DNA of 27,188 bases from an uncultured Saprospiraceae bacterium (GTDB lineage: Bacteria > Bacteroidota > Bacteroidia > Chitinophagales > Saprospiraceae), in the NCBI GenBank assembly GCA_938039305.1, contig CALHUZ010000242.1:1-27188 (forward strand), written 5' to 3'. The notes beneath the pieces are model-generated. The model saw only the letters and a list, made by a program, of their open reading frames with translations, did no database searches and was not told where the DNA came from. This document shows, piece after piece, positions 17,429 to 24,175 of this stretch; the first letter of the stretch is position 1, and each line of letters starts with the position of its first letter. The position numbers and the translations under genes are program-made.

Positions 17429-18307
17429 CTATCTCGCTATTACGACCTTCTTAGACATTAGGTTCTTTCCATTTTGATCACTGAGATCGAAAATATAAGA
17501 AGCGGCTTGTAATGCAGAAACATCAACTGAATAAACTGTATTGCCTCTGGTTAACAACTGAGTCTTTACTAATTTACCAGAAAGGTCTCTTACAACAACC
17601 TTCATATCTGTACCTAATGCTTTGTCAGACTTAAGCTGAACAAAATCAATTGCTGGGTTTGGACCAACTGTCAATTCATAAGCGATGCCATCCAAAGACA
17701 ATTCGTTTATCTCTAAGTTAAAATCTATGTACTCATTTATAATCACAGTAGAAGTCTTCAATGGAGCTTCCCATTCTGCTATCTCAACAAATGCTGTCGC
17801 GTAGTCTGCGCTAAGGCTTTCTCTACCCCAAACCATAGATACTGCATCAAAATCATCGATCACATCAAACTTAAGAGTAGCTATAGTCATCCAACCGTCT
17901 TTGTCAGATACAACTTCTCCTCCTCTTTCGTTATCTAACAGTTCTACTGAAAAGTTAGCAAATCCAAGATTCTTATCAAATGTGATAGCACCTTGTCCAC
18001 TTGCTTCTACATTCTCAAGAACACTTGAAAACTGAAGGTTACTGTAGTGATCAGGTGACAATTGTGACTTAGACCCATCCTCGTTCAAGCTAAGAGTAGC
18101 TGTTGGATAGAAAATTCGATAATTCTGACCTGCCAATACAAAGCGATCTTGGTGATCCGCACGGACATCAATATTTACGTAAAGTGCTTTGTCAGCTTTA
18201 TCTAAGCTATTGTGGCTTAATCTGACGTCAACGGTGCTCGTTGAAAATAGGGAGGATGATGCAAGTAATGCACAGGCAATTACTGCCAAAAATCTTTGAA
18301 AACTCAT
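17429..18307 (-). CDS. Gene B: secreted AGQNYRI-domain protein with T9SS signal
   Basis: 292 aa: signal peptide (1-24), one family domain (26-196) and a T9SS sorting domain (about 212-292, VGPNPAIDF with LVKTQLLTRG and YIFDLSDQNG). Landmarks: VDVRL (26-30), LAGQNYRIFY (58-67), VEASG (100-104), LGFANFSVEL (114-123), ATAFVEIAEW (170-179), and YIDFNL at the domain end. It is the only copy with no cysteine in the domain: the two positions holding Cys elsewhere are Tyr43 and Lys146. Function is unknown; expected on the cell surface. A 216-base gap separates it from gene C; it ends in its own terminator at 17333-17365, so it may be a single-gene unit. Confidence 0.87.
   Translation of the reverse strand: MSFQRFLAVIACALLASSSLFSTSTVDVRLSHNSLDKADKALYVNIDVRADHQDRFVLAGQNYRIFYPTATLSLNEDGSKSQLSPDHYSNLQFSSVLENVEASGQGAITFDKNLGFANFSVELLDNERGGEVVSDKDGWMTIATLKFDVIDDFDAVSMVWGRESLSADYATAFVEIAEWEAPLKTSTVIINEYIDFNLEINELSLDGIAYELTVGPNPAIDFVQLKSDKALGTDMKVVVRDLSGKLVKTQLLTRGNTVYSVDVSALQAASYIFDLSDQNGKNLMSKKVVIAR
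17720..18232 (-). repeat. AGQNYRI-type domain, copy B
   Basis: Residues 26-196 of gene B. All motifs of copy A1 align, but the cysteines are lost. Confidence 0.85.
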
Positions 18308-18321
18308 TATACCATTCTTTT

Positions 18322-18338
18322 CACCTCAAGGGGAGGTG
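18322..18338 (-). promoter_or_regulatory. Small hairpin in the leader of gene B
   Basis: CACCTC and GAGGTG (18322-18327 and 18333-18338) form a 6-bp stem with a 5-base loop, ending 14 bases before the gene B start codon. A one-mismatch -7 element (TCTATTTG, 18353-18346 on the minus strand) is just upstream. Confidence 0.35.
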
Positions 18339-18523
18339 GTTACAACAAATAGATGCGTTCACACAAAAGAAAACATCTTTTACTACGAATCGGTAAAATG
18401 GGGGTTATAAGAATGACAAGATAAACAAGTCTTACCCCTATGTGCAAGTAAAATTCTTTTTGGGATCTATTTTTTGTCGGGTACTTTGCAGTAAGCCACT
18501 GTGGTGCAGCTCTAAGATATTAG

Positions 18524-19339
18524 TTAATAACTATTCACTTTAATAACTTTCTTGGAAGTCAACCTCTTACCATCTTCGTCAAGAACTATGACGGTGTAAG
18601 CACCTTCAGGCCATCCTCCGATATCATATGTAGTTAATCCAGCATTTTCTACTCGCTGATTAATGACTTCTCTTCCGATGACATCTTTGATCACGATATT
18701 TTGAACGCTATTATCGCCTTTAAGCTCCAGATTTACAAATTGAGCTACTGGATTCGGATATATATGGATATTCATTGACGAATAAAAGTCTTCTTGCTCC
18801 TCACTATTGAAGTCTATCACTTCATTAGGAGTCAGTATTTGCTGATTATCTTCATCTACCCATTCTGACATAGCAATCTCCGCTGTCGCAAATCTTGATG
18901 TCTTTTCAGCATGAGCCCAGGTTAGATCAACACTTGACTTTTTATCATGGGAAAAGCAAACATTCAATGTCTTTGCCCAGTCTCCGGAGCGATCTAACTT
19001 AACGATCTTGTCTGTCAGCACTCTTGAATCAAGAGAAAGAGAGACGAATCCGATATTGTCGTCTACAGTATTGATGACATCCATCTTACCGTAAGTCTCT
19101 CTATCTAAGTTGTGTGAAATTCTATCTTCCAAAAATGAGACGTGGTTTGCATTATAGAAGATTCGATAATTCTGACCAGCAAGATCAATATCATGCCCAG
19201 CAGGAGATCGCAGCTGAATATCGAAACACTTAGCTTCATCTTTCGATGGACTACTTTTTAGCATAATATCCACTGGCTTCTGGCCAGTCAACATTAGACA
19301 AGAAAAGAGCGCTGCTAAAAAGATTGAATAAATTCTCAT
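18524..19339 (-). CDS. Gene C: secreted AGQNYRI-domain protein with T9SS signal
   Basis: 271 aa: signal peptide (1-20, ends LTGQ), one family domain (23-178) and a T9SS sorting domain (about 188-271, IYPNPVAQF). Landmarks: VDIML (23-27), KCFDIQL (37-43), LAGQNYRIFY (53-62), IGFVSLSLD (96-104), NVCFS (126-130), DLTWA (138-142), ATAEIAMSEW (151-160), VIDFN (174-178). The domain is about 10-15 residues shorter than the others because the V-x-A-S-G segment before the LGF strand is missing. It has one conserved Cys pair (Cys38, Cys128). It starts 53 bases after gene D, with no promoter motif between, so the two are probably cotranscribed. Function unknown. Confidence 0.86.
   Translation of the reverse strand: MRIYSIFLAALFSCLMLTGQKPVDIMLKSSPSKDEAKCFDIQLRSPAGHDIDLAGQNYRIFYNANHVSFLEDRISHNLDRETYGKMDVINTVDDNIGFVSLSLDSRVLTDKIVKLDRSGDWAKTLNVCFSHDKKSSVDLTWAHAEKTSRFATAEIAMSEWVDEDNQQILTPNEVIDFNSEEQEDFYSSMNIHIYPNPVAQFVNLELKGDNSVQNIVIKDVIGREVINQRVENAGLTTYDIGGWPEGAYTVIVLDEDGKRLTSKKVIKVNSY
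18806..19273 (-). repeat. AGQNYRI-type domain, copy C
   Basis: Residues 23-178 of gene C, the shortest copy. The core LAGQNYRIFY is identical to that of copy B. Confidence 0.85.
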
Positions 19340-19343
19340 GATA

Positions 19344-19369
19344 ACATATTATGATTGTTTATAATATGT
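19344..19369 (-). promoter_or_regulatory. Inverted repeat in the D-C intergenic region
   Basis: ACATATTAT (19344-19352) and ATAATATGT (19361-19369) form a perfect 9-bp AT-rich stem with an 8-base loop, ending 4 bases before the gene C start codon. It could be a weak hairpin that shapes translation of C, or a protein-binding palindrome. Confidence 0.4.
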
Positions 19370-19392
19370 CAATAATTATGCCAAGTAGAGCC

Positions 19393-19974
19393 TTATTTTA
19401 GGTCCGTATATGTCTTGATAGGTAGTGCAGCGATAGACTCGTTGCCATCTACAACTGAGAGCTCAACGAATGCTCTACCGTACGGTGCTGTCAAATCTTT
19501 GCGTGCCAAAATAACTTCTGGATTACCAACATCGGTTGCATCTGTTGCTTCAAAGCAAAACCTAACTATTGAAGTCCAACCTTCGTCTTCAGTTAATCTC
19601 TGCCCTGCTAATCTTGGATCTTTAAATAAGATGGTAGCATTGATAAATCCTAAATTACTCTCAAACGAGAGCTCACCGATTCCAGAAGCATCTATGCCCT
19701 GATTGTGTTGTACAACATTGAATGTATAATCGTCTGGAGAAATGACCAAACCACTTTTCTCCTCATTAAACAACAATGATGCGGAGCTATAAAATATCCG
19801 ATAATTCTGTGAAGCCAAAGCAACCTCATCACCATGGTAGTCCAATTCTATATTATAACAGCCAGAGTAGTCAGAACTCTCTGATTGGTCAGTAGGGGCT
19901 ATCCTGATGTCAGTAGCTTGTCCAATCAAAAAACAACTCCCAAAGGAGAAGAAAAACAGTATGATATATTTCAT
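19393..19974 (-). CDS. Gene D: exported AGQNYRI-domain protein without sorting signal
   Basis: 193 aa from the ATG at 19974; the open frame reaches a TTG at 19998, but the ATG gives a clean signal peptide (MKYIILFFFSFGSCFLIGQ). Residues 21-192 are one family domain: TDIRI (21-25), GCYNIEL (38-44), LASQNYRIFY (53-62), IDASG (94-98), LGFINATILF (108-117), RFCFEA (138-143), GRAFVELSVV (166-175), ending TYTDLK, which aligns with the domain end YIDFNL of gene B. There is no T9SS sorting domain, so after Sec export it would stay periplasmic or leave by another route. It has the conserved Cys pair (Cys39, Cys140). First gene of the D-C unit. Function unknown. Confidence 0.83.
   Translation of the reverse strand: MKYIILFFFSFGSCFLIGQATDIRIAPTDQSESSDYSGCYNIELDYHGDEVALASQNYRIFYSSASLLFNEEKSGLVISPDDYTFNVVQHNQGIDASGIGELSFESNLGFINATILFKDPRLAGQRLTEDEGWTSIVRFCFEATDATDVGNPEVILARKDLTAPYGRAFVELSVVDGNESIAALPIKTYTDLK
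19399..19914 (-). repeat. AGQNYRI-type domain, copy D
   Basis: Residues 21-192 of gene D; it makes up the whole mature protein. Confidence 0.83.
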
Positions 19975-19992
19975 AATAGTACTTGTGCTTAT

Positions 19993-20052
19993 ACTCAAGA
20001 CGCTAAAATCACTTAGATGGTACTCACATTAAGATAACTATAACTCTTGAGT
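19993..20052 (-). promoter_or_regulatory. Spaced inverted repeat in the leader of gene D
   Basis: ACTCAAGA (19993-20000) and TCTTGAGT (20045-20052) are perfect 8-base inverted arms separated by 44 bases, ending 18 bases before the gene D start codon. They could close a leader stem or bind a dimeric regulator; chance is possible at this length. Confidence 0.3.
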
Positions 20053-20104
20053 GTGCGATGTCATAATTGGTACGTTATGATCTCAGCCTACACTTCGACT
20101 GGTG

Positions 20105-20112
20105 CAAATATA
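20105..20112 (-). promoter_or_regulatory. Candidate -7 promoter element for genes D and C
   Basis: On the minus strand the bases read TATATTTG, an exact TAnnTTTG match, giving a leader of about 125 nt to the gene D start. No TTG-type -33 element at normal spacing was found. The rest of the 252-base region 19975-20226 is AT-rich and holds only this, the inverted repeat above and the plus-strand element at 20215. Confidence 0.4.
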
Positions 20113-20214
20113 AGAACTATACATAATATATAAGTCCCAATGCCTCAATAGTGGAGCCTAAAATAAAATGACATTTTTTATATTATAAATTTCTATATAT
20201 ATAAATTATTTACA

Positions 20215-20222
20215 TATATTTG
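20215..20222 (+). promoter_or_regulatory. Candidate -7 promoter element abutting the 20227 start codon
   Basis: TATATTTG matches TAnnTTTG exactly, and its last base is only four bases before the ATG at 20227. If used, transcription would begin at or near that ATG. The flank is very AT-rich, so a chance match is likely enough to keep confidence low. Confidence 0.3.
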
Positions 20223-20226
20223 ATGC

Positions 20227-20715
20227 ATGAAGTTACGTACACTGATCTTTTCAATCAGTCTGTGGCTCATCTGTTACGGATGCGATGACAGAACACTTGA
20301 AAGCATGACAGCAGAGGAGATCAATCAGAAATTATCACATGTTAATGAAGAGGACCCTGCCTTTGTAGCGAAGGACATAGTATTTGACTCGGTAGTCACG
20401 AGTGCAGGCACACGTAGTATCAACGGAAAAGTTGAACGAGTTAAATCTCGCCTATACTATTATGGAGACCTGACTAGAGGTTATTTTAATCTTGCAGATC
20501 GTGATGAAAAGAATCTTCAAGTCTTTGGAAAGAAGGTGGAAGATAATTGGATAATCAAGTGTGTGACAAAATTGAATATGGAGGAAGTAGGTGGATATAT
20601 GATCCTTAAGCCTGATGGCAATGGCATCTGGTCTAATGGACATATCAGTTTTAAAACTGAAACCATCGCTTTAAAGAAAAAAAATACAGATTACGACGCG
20701 TTAAAAACGTGGTAG
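20227..20715 (+). CDS. Small lipoprotein of unknown function
   Basis: 162 aa. The signal peptide ends with a lipobox-like LICYGC (Cys19), followed by Asp-Asp, so it is probably a lipoprotein; Asp after the lipid-bearing Cys is an inner-membrane retention signal in E. coli but not dependably so in Bacteroidota. The mature part shows a charged linker, then a beta-rich region with RSINGKVERVKSRLYYYGD and IILKPDGNG-like turns (MILKPDGNGIW). No family was recognised. It is transcribed away from the A-D cluster and ends at a strong terminator (20750-20783), so it looks like a single-gene unit. No anomaly other than the promoter-like motif directly at its start. Confidence 0.7.
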   Translation: MKLRTLIFSISLWLICYGCDDRTLESMTAEEINQKLSHVNEEDPAFVAKDIVFDSVVTSAGTRSINGKVERVKSRLYYYGDLTRGYFNLADRDEKNLQVFGKKVEDNWIIKCVTKLNMEEVGGYMILKPDGNGIWSNGHISFKTETIALKKKNTDYDALKTW

Positions 20716-20749
20716 CAAAGACTTAAACTTGGGTTGGTTGGTCTATTAT

Positions 20750-20783
20750 AATAGGGTCGGTTTATTCCGATCCTATTTTTTTT
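20750..20783 (+). terminator. Rho-independent terminator after the 20227 lipoprotein gene
   Basis: An 11-bp stem (20750-20760 with 20767-20777, one G-U pair), a 6-base loop TTTATT and a run of T through 20783. The next gene's start codon is only 21 bases further on. Confidence 0.85.
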
Positions 20784-20804
20784 GTTTAATCTTAAACTAT
20801 TACT

Positions 20805-21623
20805 GTGTTTCTACCTATCGCCTATTACAACAGAGCTTTCATACCACATGAGGAAATCTGCATTTCCCCGTTAGACTTAGGAGTGCAGCGGGGCTATAGC
20901 GTTTTTGATTTTTTCAAGATTAAAAACTTATCAAATCCATGGTTTGATTGGTACTATGAAAGACTATTAAGTTCTTGCGAAGCCACAGGCATTCAACTAG
21001 GCTTAAAGAATAAAGAACTATTAGAAATAATTCAGGAGATTCTAAAACAAAATAAAACACGAGATGCCTATATAAAAGTGATCGTCTCTGCAGGTAAATC
21101 AACAAGCGGATATCATGTAGAATCAGAACGATCTATACTCATGTTGGCCATGCCGATAAGCCCTGCTAGTGAAGAGCTTTATAAAAAAGGTGGAGCTCTT
21201 ATGACCAGTCACTATAAAAGAGATATTCCAAATATTAAAACAACCAACTATATGCATTCTGCCATGCTTGCTCCACTCATGAAAGAGGAGGGTTTTATAG
21301 ATGTCCTATATCACTATGATGGATTGATAAGTGAAGCATCAAGATGTAATTTTTTTATAGTAAAGGATGGTATAGTCTATACACCTGGGGAAAAGATCCT
21401 TCAAGGAATCACCAGAAAAAGATTGCTATCAATGACTAATCTCCCTTCTCCAATTGTAGAAAGAGACATCAAAGTGGAAGAACTATCGCAAGCGTCAGAA
21501 TCATTTATAACGAGTACAACTAAAGGTATACTTCCAATAGTAAAAGTTGACGATAAACCAATAGGGGCAGGCATCCCCGGGCCCACTACCCTACTACTTA
21601 TGGAGAGGATAAATACTTTTTAA
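20805..21623 (+). CDS. Class IV PLP aminotransferase (branched-chain/D-amino acid/ADC lyase type; GTG start)
   Basis: 272 aa, fold type IV PLP protein. The PLP lysine is Lys145 in IPNIKTTNYMHSAM, and the cofactor-stabilising Glu is Glu177 in LISEASRCNFFIV; TPGEKILQGITRKRLL is the family's 'G-I-T-R' block. Relatives are branched-chain aminotransferase IlvE, D-alanine aminotransferase and 4-amino-4-deoxychorismate lyase PabC; the sequence alone does not decide between them, and the short length favours the latter two or an unassigned paralogue. The start is GTG: an in-frame stop at 20793 leaves no ATG before the conserved N-terminus. It begins 21 bases after a strong terminator, leaving almost no room for a separate promoter. 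Confidence 0.83.
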   Translation: MFLPIAYYNRAFIPHEEICISPLDLGVQRGYSVFDFFKIKNLSNPWFDWYYERLLSSCEATGIQLGLKNKELLEIIQEILKQNKTRDAYIKVIVSAGKSTSGYHVESERSILMLAMPISPASEELYKKGGALMTSHYKRDIPNIKTTNYMHSAMLAPLMKEEGFIDVLYHYDGLISEASRCNFFIVKDGIVYTPGEKILQGITRKRLLSMTNLPSPIVERDIKVEELSQASESFITSTTKGILPIVKVDDKPIGAGIPGPTTLLLMERINTF

Positions 21624-21659
21624 ACGCGAAGACCTTAAAGTGTGTGCTGCTTTCGAATT

Positions 21660-22541
21660 CTAACTACGTACCCTCTTCAATAATGGGTAAGCAAAAACAA
21701 TCACAGAGATTAGAATCACGCCAACATAGAATAAACTGGTCAACTCTTTATGCTCATTCAAAATTAGAATGGCCAATATTATACCATAAACTGGTTCGAG
21801 ATTAAACATAAGATTGGTGGTGAATGCTGAAACATGTTTAAGTGCTTTGAGATGCATGATAAAAGGCAAAATCGTACAGAGTAAAGCAAGTATGAGTAGA
21901 TAGACAAAGTCTAATTGGGTCGGTAAAAAGTCATGATGACTCCCGAATACAAATAGTAATGGACTACAAATACTAAGAAACAGGCAAGCACTTCCCATCT
22001 CAATTAAAGTTATAGATTCTGAAGATGCCAGATTAATACGTTGTCTATTAAGCACTGCAGATAAGGCAAGTAATATAGCAGACACTAATCCAATCCAAAA
22101 ACCCAAATACATACTGCTATCAAAATCATAAGTAGTTAATATCATGGCCGGTATGACCAATAGACTCATCCCGATGTCTATCTTATCCATCTTAGTCTTA
22201 AAAAGAATGGGTTCAATAATGGCGGTAAAAAAAGCCGTTGTTGACAGTGTAATTAAAGCTACTGATGCATTGGCTAATTTAATCGATCCATAAAAACTGA
22301 CCCAGTGTAAAGCTATAAGCACACCGATAATAACGTATCTCTTTAAATCAGTCTTTTCTATTGCCTTTATTTGTTGGATAATTCCAGGCCAAAATAGAAG
22401 CGCCCCACTTGTTAAAAATACGCGCCACCACACCAAAACAATAGCGGATAAGGTGATTAAACCGCCCAGAATAGCAGTAAAACTCCAGAATATCACTGAT
22501 AAGTGAAGTAACAGATATGACCGACGTATATCGTTCACCAT
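21660..22541 (-). CDS. EamA/DMT-family transporter
   Basis: 293 aa from the ATG at 22541. The open frame extends to a TTG at 22589, but the ATG gives the normal DMT start, with the first membrane helix at about residues 10-30 (YLLLHLSVIFWSFTAILGG). About ten hydrophobic segments in two EamA repeats are visible, the second starting around residue 150 and ending YVGVILISVIVFAYPLL, followed by a basic tail KRVRS. The family exports or imports small metabolites such as amino acids; the substrate cannot be inferred here. It converges with the aminotransferase gene (36 bases between stops, no hairpin seen) and diverges from the peroxiredoxin gene. Confidence 0.87.
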   Translation of the reverse strand: MVNDIRRSYLLLHLSVIFWSFTAILGGLITLSAIVLVWWRVFLTSGALLFWPGIIQQIKAIEKTDLKRYVIIGVLIALHWVSFYGSIKLANASVALITLSTTAFFTAIIEPILFKTKMDKIDIGMSLLVIPAMILTTYDFDSSMYLGFWIGLVSAILLALSAVLNRQRINLASSESITLIEMGSACLFLSICSPLLFVFGSHHDFLPTQLDFVYLLILALLCTILPFIMHLKALKHVSAFTTNLMFNLEPVYGIILAILILNEHKELTSLFYVGVILISVIVFAYPLLKRVRS

Positions 22542-22603
22542 AATTTTTGTGGAAAAAGATTTACAAAGCAAATAAAAACTATCGCACAACTCCGATTTTA
22601 CAT

Positions 22604-22611
22604 TACTTTTG
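22604..22611 (+). promoter_or_regulatory. Candidate -7 promoter element for the peroxiredoxin-clpS-aat run
   Basis: TACTTTTG matches TAnnTTTG exactly and would give a leader of about 50 nt to the ATG at 22670. It is in the divergent region with the transporter gene. A -33 element was not recognisable. Confidence 0.45.
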
Positions 22612-22669
22612 CGAGGTTCTTGAAATAGCGAGTTGTTATTGAAAAGAACATTGAATTGTAATCAAAGAT

Positions 22670-23134
22670 ATGAAGTTAACGATCGGTGATAAAGCTCCAG
22701 AGTTCACACTAAGAGCATCTGATAAATCAGAAGTAAATCTTAGTGATTACCGTGGCAAGAATGTCGTCTTGCTATTTTTCCCACTTGCCTTCACCGGAGT
22801 TTGCACTAAGGAACTATGTGATGTGAGAGATAACTTAAATATTTACTCTTCCCTTGATGCAGAAGTTCTTGCTCTATCAGTAGATTCATTGTTCAGCTTA
22901 GAGCAGTTCAAAGAAAGCCAAGGTTACAATTTCCCACTACTCAGTGATTTTAATAAAGATGCTTCACGTGCCTATGGCGCACTATATGAAGATTTTGTCT
23001 TAGGTATGAAAGGCGTTTCTAAAAGAGCGGCATTCGTGATAGATCCACAAGGAACCATCAAGTATGCTGAAGTATTAGAAGATGCTGGCCAGGTGCCTAA
23101 TTTTGATAAAGTTCAAGAAGCTTTAAAAGCATAA
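22670..23134 (+). CDS. Peroxiredoxin (AhpE/BCP-like)
   Basis: 154 aa thioredoxin-fold peroxidase of the AhpC/TSA class, cytoplasmic. The peroxidatic Cys is Cys45 in PLAFTGVCTKELC, preceded by the family's Thr42 (T-x-x-C); Cys50, five residues later, lies where the resolving Cys of E. coli BCP sits. The supporting Arg is in VSKRAAFVIDP. It reduces hydroperoxides, with electrons likely from thioredoxin or a low-molecular-weight thiol. AhpE and BCP subtypes are hard to separate by eye. It opens a plus-strand run: clpS follows after 20 bases, then aat and an M16 peptidase. No signal peptide. The ATG start matches the family (K-L-x-I-G-D-x-A-P-E-F). Confidence 0.9.
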   Translation: MKLTIGDKAPEFTLRASDKSEVNLSDYRGKNVVLLFFPLAFTGVCTKELCDVRDNLNIYSSLDAEVLALSVDSLFSLEQFKESQGYNFPLLSDFNKDASRAYGALYEDFVLGMKGVSKRAAFVIDPQGTIKYAEVLEDAGQVPNFDKVQEALKA

Positions 23135-23154
23135 CTCTAACGATAAATATACTT

Positions 23155-23454
23155 ATGGCTAACTTTAGTTATGATCAGGAAGAAGATGTATTAGTTGATG
23201 AGGTAGAGATCGTCGATAAATCAACGCTAATTGTCTTCAATGACGATTTCAATACTTTTGACTGGGTGATTAAGTGCTTTATAGAAGTTTGTAATCATAC
23301 TTTTGAACAATCTGAGCAACTATCGTTGATCGTTCATTTCAAGGGTAAAGCCACAGTTAAGACAGGGCCTTTTACAGAGTTAAAGCCACTGAAGGATGCT
23401 TTAATCGATAGAGGTCTTTCAGCTGTTATCGAAAGCTACCAAGAAAAGCAGTAG
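23155..23454 (+). CDS. clpS: ClpS adaptor of the N-degron pathway
   Basis: 99 aa, the normal length. ClpS binds destabilising N-terminal residues and hands the substrate to ClpA/ClpC-ClpP. Binding-pocket landmarks: N29-D30-D31 in LIVFNDDFNTFDW and His61 in LIVHFKGKATVKTG. These align with the Asn34-Asp35-Asp36 and His66 of E. coli ClpS. The N-terminal tail (1-23) is acidic and flexible, as needed for engaging the unfoldase pore. The position that holds the gatekeeper Met40 in E. coli appears to be Phe35 here. The aat gene follows after 19 bases and supplies the matching tagging enzyme. The ClpA/ClpC partner is not in the window. Confidence 0.92.
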   Translation: MANFSYDQEEDVLVDEVEIVDKSTLIVFNDDFNTFDWVIKCFIEVCNHTFEQSEQLSLIVHFKGKATVKTGPFTELKPLKDALIDRGLSAVIESYQEKQ

Positions 23455-23473
23455 CACTCTTTTTCAATTCACA

Positions 23474-24175
23474 ATGATATATTTCCCGCATCCATTGTCT
23501 TCTGATGATGATGGACTATTAGCCATTGGTGGTGATTTAAGTGTAGATCGCTTAAGGCTAGCTTATCGCTATGGCATATTCCCGTGGTATAATGAGAAAC
23601 CCATTCTTTGGTGGTTCACTCATCCGAGATGTATTCTTTATCCTAAAGAAGTAAGTGTCTCGAAGAGTATGAGAAGCCTTATCAAAAGGAAGCGCCCCTG
23701 GCAAGTTTCTTTAAACTGCTCATTTACAGAAGTGATAGATGCTTGCGCAAATATCAAACGTATAGACCAAAATGGCACTTGGATAACAAGTGAAATCAGG
23801 GAAGCCTATATCGCTTTACATGAAGCTGGAGAAGCTCATAGTGTAGAAGTAACCAATGAAGCAGGACAATTAATAGGTGGCTTATATGGCGTTGTAAAAG
23901 GAAAAATATTCTATGGAGAGTCTATGTTTGCCACCGAAGCCAATACTTCTAAATATGCATTAATTCATCTTGCCCAATATATAGACAGTTTAGGCTGCAC
24001 ACTCATAGATTGTCAACAGGATACCAAACACATGAGATCAATGGGTGCCATTCTAATAGATAAGATGACCTTCTGGGAGAAAGTAAAACTTAACGTGATT
24101 GAGCAAGATTTAGACATGTCAAAGATTACCTTTGACGGCTGGCTTAACAACACTTATAGCCACATGACATCATGA
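23474..24175 (+). CDS. aat: Leucyl/phenylalanyl-tRNA-protein transferase
   Basis: 233 aa. The enzyme moves Leu or Phe from charged tRNA to N-terminal Lys or Arg of proteins, creating a primary destabilising residue for ClpS. Landmarks: FPHPLSSDDDGLLAIGGDLS near the N-terminus, AYRYGIFPWYNEKPILWW (where E. coli Aat has its tRNA/aminoacyl pocket), and VEVTNEAGQLIGGLYGVVKG, with GESMFATEANTSKYALIHL. It is 19 bases after clpS and overlaps the M16 peptidase gene by 4 bases (ATGA, start and stop), so all three are translated from one message. The ATG start matches the family N-terminus. No anomaly. Confidence 0.94.
   Translation: MIYFPHPLSSDDDGLLAIGGDLSVDRLRLAYRYGIFPWYNEKPILWWFTHPRCILYPKEVSVSKSMRSLIKRKRPWQVSLNCSFTEVIDACANIKRIDQNGTWITSEIREAYIALHEAGEAHSVEVTNEAGQLIGGLYGVVKGKIFYGESMFATEANTSKYALIHLAQYIDSLGCTLIDCQQDTKHMRSMGAILIDKMTFWEKVKLNVIEQDLDMSKITFDGWLNNTYSHMTS

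Noticed and set aside
19975..19998. Upstream extension of gene D to a TTG
   Set aside because: It would put eight polar residues before a complete signal peptide that already starts with Met-Lys at the ATG.
22542..22589. Upstream extension of the EamA transporter to a TTG
   Set aside because: The added 16 residues come before the normal DMT N-terminus; the ATG at 22541 is the natural start.
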